The notes beneath the pieces are model-generated. The model saw nothing but the letters and a program-made list of their open reading frames with translations, searched no databases and was not told where the DNA came from. A stretch of 16,030 nt of DNA from Clostridiales bacterium (GTDB taxonomy: Bacteria; Bacillota; Clostridia; Lachnospirales; CAG-274): NCBI GenBank assembly GCA_021203425.1, contig JAJQBF010000031.1:1-16030 (forward strand), read 5' to 3'. The translations under genes and the position numbers were made by a program. Shown here piece after piece: positions 7,557 to 15,028 of the stretch. Numbering within the stretch: the first letter of the stretch is position 1; every line of letters starts with the position of its first letter.

Positions 7557-8948
7557 TTACAGCTTACAGTTATTTACTGTTCTCGGGAATGAAACAACGT
7601 CTCTGATGTTTGTCATACCCGTAATATACATAATTGCTCTTTCAAAGCCCAAGCCGAAACCGGCGTGAGGCGCTGTTCCGTACTTTCTTAAGTCCAGATA
7701 AAAGTCATAATCCTCTTTTTTAAGACCTAATTCGTTCATTCTCGAAAGAAGAACGTCATAATCGTCCTCTCTTTGACTTCCCCCTATTATCTCCCCTATT
7801 CCGGGAACAAGGCAGTCCATAGCGGCTACGGTCTTTCCGTCGGGGTTCAGTTTCATATAGAAAGCCTTAATTTCCTTGGGATAGTCCGTAACGAAAACAG
7901 GTCTTTTGAAAATTGTTTCCGTCAAATATCTTTCGTGCTCCGTCTGGAGGTCACTGCCCCATTTAACCTTGTAGTCAAAGTTATCGTTGTTCTTTTCCAA
8001 AATTTCAATTGCCTCTGTGTAGGTAACATGGGCAAATTTTGAATTTAAAACATTGTTCAGCCTGTCAATAAGTCCCTTGTCCACAAACTGATTGAAAAAC
8101 TTCATTTCTTCGGGAGCCTTCTCCAAAACATAGCTTATAATATATTTAAGTATATCCTCAGCAAGATTCATATCGTCATACAAATCCGCAAAGGCAATTT
8201 CAGGCTCAATCATCCAAAACTCGGCGGCATGACGGGGTGTGTTTGAATTTTCAGCTCTGAATGTGGGACCGAAGGTGTAAACATTTTTAAATGCCATAGC
8301 ATAGGTTTCAACATTAAGCTGACCGCTTACGGTTAAGTTTGTGGTCTTTCCGAAGAAATCCTTAGTATAGTCGATACTTCCGTCGGGATTTTTGGGAATA
8401 TTGTTTAAGTCCATTGTTGTAACCTGAAACATCTCCCCTGCTCCTTCACAGTCACTGCCGGTCATAATAGGCGTATGAACATATACGAAGTCTCTTTCCT
8501 GGAAAAAGCAATGTATAGCGTGGGCAATAAGGGAACGCACTCTGAAAACAGCCAAAAACGTATTTGTTCTGGGGCGGAGATGGGCTATTGTTCTCAAATA
8601 TTCAAATGTGTGGCGTTTTTTCTGCAGAGGATAGTCTGCCGCAGCAAGCCCTTCAACCTTAACCTCAGACGCTTGAATTTCAAAGGGCTGTTTAGCATTG
8701 GGAGTTGCCACAAGCTCACCCTTAACAGTAAGAGCCGAGCCTAAGGTTACCTTTGAAATATCCGAGAAATTCTCCAGCTTGTCGTTATATACAACCTGTA
8801 AAGGCTGAAAATATGTTCCGTCGTTTATAACTATAAAGCCGAAGGTCTTTGAGTCTCTTTTGCTCCTTATCCAGCCCCCTACGGAAATTTCCTTTCCTAT
8901 ATACTTTTCGCTGTTCTTAAACAGCTCCCTTATGTTTACCAAATCCAT
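7557..8948 (-). CDS. asnS: Asparaginyl-tRNA synthetase
   Basis: Class IIb aminoacyl-tRNA synthetase charging tRNA-Asn, 463 residues, a normal length. An N-terminal OB-fold anticodon-binding domain occupies about 1-110 (GGWIRSKRDSKTFGFIVIND). Class II motif 1 follows (DFVYVHTPIMTGSDCEGAGE), then motif 2 (FRAENSNTPRHAAEFWMIEP) and motif 3 (GFGLGFERAIMYITG), ending RDVVSFPRTVNNCKL. It begins at ATG 8948 behind a strong AAGGAGG. Its TAA stop is merged with the ribosome binding site of asnA. The asnS-asnA pairing places asparagine synthesis and charging in one transcript. No T-box leader is visible upstream; the leader is instead occupied by palindromic repeat A. Confidence 0.97.
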   Translation of the reverse strand: MDLVNIRELFKNSEKYIGKEISVGGWIRSKRDSKTFGFIVINDGTYFQPLQVVYNDKLENFSDISKVTLGSALTVKGELVATPNAKQPFEIQASEVKVEGLAAADYPLQKKRHTFEYLRTIAHLRPRTNTFLAVFRVRSLIAHAIHCFFQERDFVYVHTPIMTGSDCEGAGEMFQVTTMDLNNIPKNPDGSIDYTKDFFGKTTNLTVSGQLNVETYAMAFKNVYTFGPTFRAENSNTPRHAAEFWMIEPEIAFADLYDDMNLAEDILKYIISYVLEKAPEEMKFFNQFVDKGLIDRLNNVLNSKFAHVTYTEAIEILEKNNDNFDYKVKWGSDLQTEHERYLTETIFKRPVFVTDYPKEIKAFYMKLNPDGKTVAAMDCLVPGIGEIIGGSQREDDYDVLLSRMNELGLKKEDYDFYLDLRKYGTAPHAGFGLGFERAIMYITGMTNIRDVVSFPRTVNNCKL

Positions 8949-8977
8949 TGTTTTTATTTCCTCCTTAATATTTTATA

Positions 8978-9110
8978 GGCTCCCCTTTTAAGTAAGAGGA
9001 GCTGTCACCGACGTACAGCAACAAAATACAATTTATATATACTGATGGGCGGCAATAAATGTCATTATTCACTTAAACGGTGACTGAGGGGTACCTGCGG
9101 CTCCTCGCCG
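8978..9110 (+). repeat. Intergenic palindromic repeat A (expanded loop)
   Basis: Occupies most of the gap between asnS and the rhodanese gene. In order it has a first hairpin GCTCC (8979-8983) with GGAGC (8998-9002) and three more pairs inside; then GTCACCG (9004-9010) pairing with CGGTGAC (9078-9084) across 67 bases; then TGAGGGGTACC; then CGGC (9098-9101) with GCCG (9107-9110). The order GAGCTGTCAC, GTGAC, TGAGGGGT is shared with repeat B at 10323-10415, in the same orientation. The central 67-base AT-rich loop is absent from B. I know this general GAGCTGTCAC-GTGACTGAGGGG pattern as an intergenic repeat of gut Clostridia; no transposase is present. Confidence 0.75.
9036..9065 (-). promoter_or_regulatory. 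Possible vegetative promoter for asnS-asnA
   Basis: On the - strand ATGACA (9060-9065) resembles a -35 box (5 of 6), followed after 18 bases by TATATA (9036-9041) as a -10 box. Transcription would begin near 9029 and give a leader of about 80 bases containing the GGAGC/GCTCC hairpin. It lies entirely inside the expanded loop of repeat A. AT-rich sequence makes chance matches likely, so the call is tentative. Confidence 0.35.
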
Positions 9111-9132
9111 GAATTTGACACTTCAAAATAAC

Positions 9133-9441
9133 TCACATTATAAGCTCAAAAGGCCAGTCTATAAGTCCTCCCATATCGTAAATATGTTTATAACCCATAT
9201 TGTCGAGAAACTCCGCCGCCGCCTTGCTTCTCTTTCCGCTTTGACAGTATACCATGACCTGACGGTTTTTATCCGGCAGAACCTCCCCTGCCCTTTCCTC
9301 TATTTCGTCAAGGGGCAGAAGTCTTGCGCCTTCAATATAGCTTTCCTCAAATTCCTCTTTTGTTCTTACGTCAACAAGTATAAGATTTTTGTCGCCGTCC
9401 AAAAGCTTTTTAGCCTCGGCATGGTTTAATTTTGTAATCAT
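9133..9441 (-). CDS. Single-domain rhodanese-like sulfurtransferase
   Basis: 102-residue protein made of one rhodanese domain. Visible family features are LVDVRTKEEFEESYIEGA (about 22-39), LLPLDEIEER, and the active-site loop YCQSGKRS with catalytic Cys C66, followed by the C-terminal GGLIDW. Family members carry persulfide sulfur on the cysteine and take part in sulfur transfer or detoxification; the specific partner cannot be told from sequence. Begins at ATG 9441 with a GAGGTGG site, 23 bases after the exonuclease III stop, so it is probably in the same transcript. No signal peptide is seen, so it is likely cytoplasmic. Confidence 0.92.
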   Translation of the reverse strand: MITKLNHAEAKKLLDGDKNLILVDVRTKEEFEESYIEGARLLPLDEIEERAGEVLPDKNRQVMVYCQSGKRSKAAAEFLDNMGYKHIYDMGGLIDWPFELIM

Positions 9442-9464
9442 AACGCCACCTCGGTTATAACAAT

Positions 9465-10217
9465 TTATTCCAAAACAAGTTCAACAGGGCAGTGGTCGGA
9501 GCCGAAAATATCCGTATGGATTTTTGCCTCCTTAATTCTGTCCTTAAGGCACTCCGACACAATAAAATAGTCAATACGCCAGCCCGCGTTCTTCTCTCTG
9601 GCTTTAAAGCGATAGCTCCACCAGGAATAAATCCCTTCCGCATCGGGATATAAATATCTGAATGTGTCAACAAAGCCGCTTGACAAAAGCTCTGTCATTT
9701 TGCCCCTTTCCTCATCTGTAAATCCGGCGTTCTTACGGTTCGTCTTTGGGTTCTTAAGGTCGATTTCATTATGAGCCACGTTTAAGTCTCCACAGTAAAC
9801 AACGGGCTTTTTCTTTTCAAGCTCCTTAAAATATGCCCTTAAAGCGTCTTCCCACTCCATTCTGTAGGAAAGCCTCTTAAGCCCGTCCTGTGAATTGGGA
9901 GTATAGCAGGTTATATAATAAAAATCTTCCATTTCAAGGGTAATAAGCCGCCCCTCGCTGTCATGCTCGGGCAGCCCTAAGCCATAGCTTACGCTTATAG
10001 GCTCTTTCTTTGTGAAAACAGCTGTTCCCGAATAGCCTTTTTTAACGGCATAATTCCAATAGCCGAAATATCCCTCAGGCTCGAAATCAATTTGCCCCTT
10101 TTGGAGCTTTGTCTCCTGAAGGGAGAAAAAATCAGCGTCAATGCTTTTAAAAACGTCATAAAAGCCCTTAGTCATACAAGCTCTCAGTCCGTTTACATTC
10201 CATGAAACCATTTTCAT
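9465..10217 (-). CDS. xth: Exodeoxyribonuclease III (AP endonuclease, Xth/ExoA family)
   Basis: Mg-dependent AP endonuclease and 3'-5' exonuclease of the endonuclease/exonuclease/phosphatase fold, acting in base excision repair. Catalytic elements are all present: SWNVNGLRA (N7), LQETK (metal-ligand E35), GDLNVAHNEIDL (D144, N146) and the C-terminal GSDHCPVEL (D241, H242). At 250 residues it has the standard size. ATG 10217 is preceded by AAAGGAC about 10 bases upstream. It heads a two-gene unit with the rhodanese gene. Confidence 0.96.
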   Translation of the reverse strand: MKMVSWNVNGLRACMTKGFYDVFKSIDADFFSLQETKLQKGQIDFEPEGYFGYWNYAVKKGYSGTAVFTKKEPISVSYGLGLPEHDSEGRLITLEMEDFYYITCYTPNSQDGLKRLSYRMEWEDALRAYFKELEKKKPVVYCGDLNVAHNEIDLKNPKTNRKNAGFTDEERGKMTELLSSGFVDTFRYLYPDAEGIYSWWSYRFKAREKNAGWRIDYFIVSECLKDRIKEAKIHTDIFGSDHCPVELVLE

Positions 10218-10248
10218 ATTTTTTACGTCCTTTAACAGTTTTCTTTCC

Positions 10249-10271
10249 GTACCGGCAAATCTGCCGATACA
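10249..10271. other. Small hairpin in the exonuclease III leader
   Basis: GTACCGGCA pairs with TGCCGATAC across AATC, nine positions with one mismatch. It lies between the possible promoter and the start of exonuclease III, so it would be in its mRNA leader. Its GTACCGG sequence resembles the outer arms of repeat B next to it, so it may be a decayed piece of the same element. Function unknown. Confidence 0.45.
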
Positions 10272-10279
10272 TTGCTATT

Positions 10280-10308
10280 ATTATATCATAGCTTATTATA
10301 AAAATCCA
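10280..10308 (-). promoter_or_regulatory. Possible promoter for exonuclease III and rhodanese
   Basis: A consensus TATAAT -10 box on the - strand (10280-10285), in the right position for the xth gene, with a poor -35 match TGGATT at 10303-10308 after 17 bases. It lies just downstream of repeat B in the direction of transcription. Supported mainly by the -10 box and by the 203-base gap. Confidence 0.35.
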
Positions 10309-10322
10309 CACATATTTTTATA

Positions 10323-10415
10323 AGCTCCCGCTTTAAGGGGAGCTGTCACACGACAGTGTGACTGAGGGGTTGTACCGGTACTTCTTTCGAACTTTACGCT
10401 GTCTTGTGCCGGTAC
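10323..10415 (+). repeat. Intergenic palindromic repeat B
   Basis: Occupies half of the 203-base gap between the flavoprotein gene and exonuclease III. Hairpin AGCTCCC (10323-10329) with GGGAGCT (10338-10344); hairpin GTCACAC (10345-10351) with GTGTGAC (10356-10362) around a 4-base loop; then TGAGGGGT; then GTACCGGTAC (10372-10381) with GTGCCGGTAC (10406-10415), 9 of 10 paired. The central part matches repeat A (GAGCTGTCAC ... GTGACTGAGGGGT), so both belong to one family in the same orientation. There is no T-run after the hairpins on either strand, so it is not a classical terminator. Confidence 0.78.
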
Positions 10416-10420
10416 TGTTC

Positions 10421-11044
10421 TCACCTTATAAAATTCGTTGAAATTTTAGGATCCTTTTCCGGTTTGGGAATATTCTTTCCTGCCTCCAGATTCTTCAAAA
10501 GCCATGCCATATCTTTTGCGGCATAGCGCATTGTCTGCATACCCTCTAAATCGGCGGTAACCTCACCGGGGGTACGTCCGTAAACGGCTCCCCAATACTG
10601 ATAAGGGGGAACAATCATTCCCGAAAACAGAAGATAATTGCAAAGCTGATGGAAGGTATCCGAGCCGCCTGTTCTTCTTGCAACGGCAAAAGCCGCCCCT
10701 ACTTTATATTTAAAATATCCCGAGCTTGTGTAAAAAGCTCTGTCTAAAAATGACTTCATATTTCCGGCAATTCCGCTGTAGTAAACCGGCGAGCCTAAAA
10801 TAATTCCGTCTGCCTCTCTCATTTTAAGAGCCGCCTCATTTACGATATCGTCTGTGTAAATGCAAAGCCCGTTTTCGGTTTTGCTGCAGCCGCCGCAGCC
10901 CGTACAGCCATGTTTTACAGCTGCCCCTATATGTAAAATTTCAGTCTCTATGCCTGCGCTTGCCAATTCCTCCGCCATAGCCTTAAGAACCGATGCTGTG
11001 TTTCCGTCTTTTTTGGGACTTCCGTTAATACCTATTACTTTCAT
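10421..11044 (-). CDS. Iron-sulfur flavoprotein-like NAD(P)H-dependent FMN reductase
   Basis: 207-residue flavodoxin-fold protein. The N-terminal strand and phosphate-binding loop MKVIGINGSPKKDGNT (1-16) and the GSPVYYSGIAGNMKSFLDR segment (from about 84) are typical of NADPH-dependent FMN reductases. Between them is a compact cysteine cluster, C47, C50, C53 and C61 (CxxCxxC then seven residues to C), as in iron-sulfur flavoproteins that bind a 4Fe-4S cluster. It probably works as a cytoplasmic electron carrier or reductase in anaerobic metabolism or oxygen defence; the substrate is unknown. ATG 11044 has a strong AGGAGGG site. The frame-restored recombinase gene upstream ends 16 bases before it, so it sits at the end of the sigG-lgt gene string. 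Confidence 0.88.
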   Translation of the reverse strand: MKVIGINGSPKKDGNTASVLKAMAEELASAGIETEILHIGAAVKHGCTGCGGCSKTENGLCIYTDDIVNEAALKMREADGIILGSPVYYSGIAGNMKSFLDRAFYTSSGYFKYKVGAAFAVARRTGGSDTFHQLCNYLLFSGMIVPPYQYWGAVYGRTPGEVTADLEGMQTMRYAAKDMAWLLKNLEAGKNIPKPEKDPKISTNFIR

Positions 11045-11060
11045 TTAAAAACCCTCCTGA

Positions 11061-11691
11061 TTATTTTTTGTTTTGATTTATTTTATTCTTATTTTTCTGC
11101 TTTAAAATAAGCTTTTGCCTTATTCTGTAATATGAGCTTCTTGAAACTCCCATAAGGGCAACAGCCTCTTCACGGTTTATCTCGCCCATCATTTCACGCT
11201 TAAGAACCTCATAATATTCTTCCTCAGTTCTGTTAGTCGGTCTGCCGAATTTAACCCCTTTTTTTCATAGCTTCGATTATGCCTTCCTGCTGACGAGCTC
11301 TTATGGCTTCTCTTTCGTTTTCGGCAACAAAGGATAAAAGCTGTAAAACAATATCACTTATAATAGTTCCCAAAAGATCTTTTGACTTCGTGGTATCAAG
11401 CAAAGGCATATCGAGAACAACTATATCAGTGCCTATTGTCTTTGTTATATATCTCCACTGTTCTATAATTTCCTGATAATTTCTGCCCAGACGGTCAATA
11501 CTCTTTATAACGATAAGGTCGTCCTTAAGAAGAACATCTATAAGGTTTTTATAATTTTCCCTGTTGAAGTCCTTTCCGCTTTGTTTATCCAAAAAAATAT
11601 TTTCCGACAAGATACCTTTTTCTGCCATAGCCGCCATTTGTCTGTCTTCGTTTTGATCTCTTGATGAAACCCTTACATATCCGTATGTCAT
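11061..11691 (-). pseudogene. Small serine recombinase (resolvase/invertase), frameshifted in an A7 tract
   Basis: The N-terminal catalytic domain of a small serine recombinase is intact in the first frame (11251-11691, 146 residues): YVRVSSRDQN with nucleophile S9, KSIDRLGRN with the conserved DRLGR, and the long helix E AENEREAIRARQQEGI. The frame stops right after MKKRG. The next frame immediately continues the family sequence GVKFGRPTNRTEEEYYEVL and then a helix-turn-helix REEAVALMGVSRSSYYRIRQ, ending at 11061. One A too many in the A7 tract (T7 at 11259-11265) explains it; with A6 the reading is IEAMKKGVKFGRP and the protein is 209 residues, a normal small resolvase. Without correction it lacks its DNA-binding domain. 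The ATG overlaps the lgt stop as ATGA. No res site, inverted repeats or transposase were seen nearby. Confidence 0.88.
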
Positions 11692-12563
11692 TTATCAACA
11701 CTGCTTTCCCTTTGTGTAAACAAAATTATAACTCCGGCTAAAACCATAACCGCCGATATAGCCATAGACACAGGCAGCCCCAAAAATTTAAGCTGGTCGG
11801 TTCTTAAACTTTCAATCCAAAAACGACCTATGCCGTAGCCTATAAGGTAAACCGCCGTCAGAACTCCTTTTCGTTTTCCGCCGAATTTAAGAATAAGAGT
11901 CATAATTATAAATAAGCCTAAATTCCACAGACTTTCATATAAAAATGTGGGGTGAACCTGAATATAATCAGTGCCGTTATAATTTATTACAGGCAGAACA
12001 GCACCGTTATAAACTACACTTTCTGCCCCCTTTACAACAGAACCCACAGACTTAATCTGTTCTGTTTTAAGTCTCATTGCAAAAAGCCCTTCAGCTGCTT
12101 TTCCGAAAGCCTCTCTGTTGAAAAAATTGCCCCATCTGCCTATAACCTGCCCTATGGCAAGCCCTCTGACACAGGTGTCGGTAAATTTCAAAAAACTGAC
12201 CTTTTTAATACAGGTAAATACTTTAACGGTAAGAAGACCGGCTAAAATTCCGCCGTAGATCTGCAGACCGCCGTTTCGAAAACCGAAAAAATCAAAAACA
12301 GAAGAATTTTCATCAAAAAAAAGATAGCCAAGTCTTGCTCCGCAGAGTGAAATAATCACCCCCGGAAAGACAAAATCATTATATAAGTCGGGGTTTTGCC
12401 CTGTTTGCTTTGCCTGTCTTATAACAACCAAATAGCCGAAAAGCAAAGCCAAGGCAATACATATGCCATAACAATATACATCAAAGCCCCCTATTGAAAA
12501 AGCTACTGTCTTTACGCTGTTAATTTTTATTCCCAAATTATAAAACCAAATATCAGGGTTCAT
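11688..12563 (-). CDS. lgt: Prolipoprotein diacylglyceryl transferase
   Basis: Integral membrane enzyme moving diacylglycerol from phosphatidylglycerol to the lipobox cysteine of prelipoproteins. The 291 residues contain about seven hydrophobic segments. The Lgt signature GRWGNFFNREAFG (142-154) includes the essential Arg R143. HPTFLYES (204-211) and GRFWIESLRTDQL (about 246-258) match conserved family regions. The residue equivalent to E. coli H103 is Tyr here (QIYGG, Y103), a substitution I believe occurs in other Gram-positive and Bacteroidetes enzymes. ATG 12563 has an AAAGGAG site. It follows the M16 peptidase by 37 bases and its TGA overlaps the recombinase start by four bases. Confidence 0.96.
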   Translation of the reverse strand: MNPDIWFYNLGIKINSVKTVAFSIGGFDVYCYGICIALALLFGYLVVIRQAKQTGQNPDLYNDFVFPGVIISLCGARLGYLFFDENSSVFDFFGFRNGGLQIYGGILAGLLTVKVFTCIKKVSFLKFTDTCVRGLAIGQVIGRWGNFFNREAFGKAAEGLFAMRLKTEQIKSVGSVVKGAESVVYNGAVLPVINYNGTDYIQVHPTFLYESLWNLGLFIIMTLILKFGGKRKGVLTAVYLIGYGIGRFWIESLRTDQLKFLGLPVSMAISAVMVLAGVIILFTQRESSVDK

Positions 12564-12600
12564 ATTTCTCCTTTTCTCTTATATGTAAGGGCATAAGCCC

Positions 12601-13797
12601 TCATAAAGACCCGACAATACTTAAACAGAGATTGTCTCCGTTTATAATATCAAGCCTGTTAATTATGTCATCTTTAGTTATCGTTTTATATCTTTCGCAT
12701 ATTTCCGTAAGCTTAAGCCCCTTAAAAGCATAGTCTGTCTGAGCCGCAGCAAGACCGTTAAGGCAGTTTTGCCCTCTTAAATGAGCCGAAATAAGCCTTT
12801 TCCTGCTGTTTTCAAGTAAATTTTCGTCAATGCCCCTGTTCTTAAGTCTTTCGGCATATCTTAAAATCTCGTCAGCGGCAGCCTCTGCCCTTTCTGACAC
12901 ACCTGAAATAATTGCTCCTCCGAAATTATTGCCCAAGAGATATTCCATAGAAAAATCTTTATCGATAAGACCTCTTAAATAAAGTTTTTCATAAAGCTCC
13001 GAACTTTTTCCGCAGATAACATCAAGCAAAAGCCTTGTTTCACAAAGACGATCCTCAGAAGAAAGTTCAAAATTGTTTTCCTTAAACCCCAAATTGAAAT
13101 TAGGCTTTGAGATATCCATTTTGACCATATAAAGACTTTTATTTATGCCCTCGTCTTCGAAAAAAGTTTCTTTTCTTTTCTCACCTTTTTTAAGGCTTAC
13201 AAAGCTGTCTGCGAGGCTGAAGGTTTTATCAATATCTACATCTCCGCAGATTACAAGAGCGGAATTTTCTCCGCAGTAATATTTTCCGTAACATTCCTCA
13301 AGCGCATCTTTATTTATTTTTCGAATATCCTGCCTTGTTCCGGCTATATTGTTCCTTACGGGGTTTTTCACGTAAGGCCCTCTTAAAAGATTAAAATAAA
13401 CCTGCCACCAAGGGTCGTCCTCGTACATTTTTATTTCTTCTTCTATAATTCCCTTTTCCTTTTCTACATTTTCGTCTGTCAGATAAGGGTTAGTTGTAAA
13501 ATCGAGAAGGAGTTTTAGGTTTTCCTCAAAATTTCTGTCACAGGTAAAATAATAAGCTGTTGTGCCGAAATTGGTATAAGCATTTACCTCAGCCGAATTT
13601 TCGGAAAACTCCTTCATTACGTTTTTGTCCTTTTGTTCAAAAACCTTGTGTTCGAGAAAGTGGGCGCTGCCGGGTATGCAGTTTGGCTCAGCGGAACCGA
13701 AATTTACGGAAAAAACTGCCTGAACTGTTTTATAACCGCCTTTATAAATTATATAGCATTTTGTTCCGTTTTGCAACTGTTTAAAATATATTTTCAT
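12601..13797 (-). CDS. M16-family zinc peptidase (YmfH-like, catalytic partner)
   Basis: 398-residue M16 metallopeptidase (insulinase/pitrilysin superfamily). The inverted zinc motif HFLEH is present (H46, E49, H50), with the third ligand among the glutamates of GIIEEEIKMYEDDP (117-129). The C-terminal half repeats the M16 fold without a metal site (CGKSSELYEKLYLRGLID). It starts at ATG 13797 inside the end of the upstream M16 gene, overlapping by 17 bases once that gene is frame-corrected, so the two are translationally coupled. The pair, one with and one without HxxEH, matches the YmfF-YmfH arrangement of Firmicutes and suggests a heterodimeric peptidase. The substrate is not known. No signal peptide is seen. 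Confidence 0.93.
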   Translation of the reverse strand: MKIYFKQLQNGTKCYIIYKGGYKTVQAVFSVNFGSAEPNCIPGSAHFLEHKVFEQKDKNVMKEFSENSAEVNAYTNFGTTAYYFTCDRNFEENLKLLLDFTTNPYLTDENVEKEKGIIEEEIKMYEDDPWWQVYFNLLRGPYVKNPVRNNIAGTRQDIRKINKDALEECYGKYYCGENSALVICGDVDIDKTFSLADSFVSLKKGEKRKETFFEDEGINKSLYMVKMDISKPNFNLGFKENNFELSSEDRLCETRLLLDVICGKSSELYEKLYLRGLIDKDFSMEYLLGNNFGGAIISGVSERAEAAADEILRYAERLKNRGIDENLLENSRKRLISAHLRGQNCLNGLAAAQTDYAFKGLKLTEICERYKTITKDDIINRLDIINGDNLCLSIVGSL

Positions 13798-15017
13798 CAG
13801 CTTTTCCCCCTTCCTTTAAAAAATATACCGTATCAATGTATGCATTTGCAAAAGCTCTTCTTATTTCATCACTGTCGGCAGTTTTGATTTTTTTCGCAGC
13901 CTCCCTCGGGCTTGCTGCTCCGCCGTAAAGAGCGCCTGAAAGACAAAAATCACTTAATGCGCTTAAATTATCTTCTGCAGCGGTATACCTTTTAATAATA
14001 CTTTCTTTTGCGTTTTCAATTTCTTTTTTCCGTTACATTCTCGAAGTTCTTAAGCTCCTCCGAAATTATATCGTTTATACGTCTTACGTTTTCGGAAGAA
14101 ATTCCGCTTTGAACTATAACCGTTCCGTTACAACGAACAACATTTGAGCTTATATAATAACAAAGGCTTTCCTCTTCCCTTACTTTCATAAAAAGACGGC
14201 TGTTTGCTCCCCCTCCGAAAATCTCATTTGCCGTCAAGAGAGCGTAATAATCAGTCTCTGTTCTTATTCCCATACACAGCTTTCCCTGTGTAATATCCAT
14301 TTTTTCGGTTATATATGAAGTATCTTTCTTTTTAAATTCCTTTTTATTATTAGTTTCTGTTCTTTGCCCCTTTAAATTTAAACCCTCTGCCGCTGTCAAA
14401 AACTCGTTTTTATCAAAATTTCCCACCGCAATTATATCAACAGCCGATGTTCCTATTATGTCAGTGTAATGTCTGTAAAGACCTTCCGAGGTGATTTTAT
14501 CTACATCTTCTATATAGCCGTCACCGTATATGCCATAGCCTTCATCTATGAACATTTTCTCTTCAAGTTTCCTTTTGGCGTAATCCTTTTTATTGTCTTT
14601 AACAGAGTAAATTATTGATTTAAGCGCCTGCTTTTCTCTTTCAACATATTCAGTTTTAAAGCCTTCTCCTTCTGTCAACGGCTTTAAAATTATATCACCC
14701 AAAAACTTAAGTGCATTTTTCACATTGACCCCTTCATTAACTGTCTCGGCATAAAACTCCGAAAGCTGCCAATTGCCTTTTTTCATATTAACACAGCCGA
14801 AACAGCCTCCGAAAAGGTGGCTGGCTGCCCTGTTAAGCTCCGCCGGACTTCTGTATTTTCTGCAGCCCAGCCCCATAACATTTACCAAAAGTGCATTTGC
14901 CGTTACTTCATCTCGTGTCAGCCTTCGCCGCAAAAGAACAGCCACACCGCAGCTGTTGAATTTATCTTCTTTATACATAAAAACTCTGACACCGTTTCCT
15001 AATTCTGCAATTTCCAC
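13781..15017 (-). pseudogene. M16-family peptidase-like protein (YmfF-like, no HxxEH), frameshifted in an A6 tract
   Basis: First member of an M16 pair. It has the M16 fold but no HxxEH motif, so it would be the non-catalytic partner. The C-terminal segment FGGGANSRLFMKVREEESL, followed by CYYISS, is the best family match. The first frame (14016-15017, GTG start behind a GGGGAG site) ends at NVTEKRN. Directly after, another frame continues KEIENAKESIIKRYTAAEDN and runs to a stop at 13781-13783 with the usual C-terminus DTVYFLKEG. Removing one A from the A6 tract (T6 at 14024-14029) gives NVTEKEIENAKES and a 411-residue protein of normal size. The uncorrected protein of 333 residues loses about 80 residues of the last domain. 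It starts 11 bases after the frame-restored sigG stop. Confidence 0.88.
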
Positions 15018-15028
15018 AAAATCTCCCC

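Noticed and set aside
8949..9132. T-box riboswitch upstream of asnS
   Set aside because: Asn-responsive T-boxes are common before asnS/asnA in Firmicutes, but there is no UGGNACCGCG antiterminator motif or terminator here; the space is filled by repeat A.
11251..11270. Programmed -1 frameshift (A AAA AAG type) in the serine recombinase, as in IS transposases
   Set aside because: The DNA-binding domain is in the +1 frame relative to the catalytic domain, so a -1 shift on the A tract would not reach it.
12588..12600. Small palindrome GGGC-ATAA-GCCC between the YmfH-like gene and lgt as a terminator
   Set aside because: Stem of only four or five pairs and no T-run afterwards; it also lies in a 37-base gap within an apparent operon.
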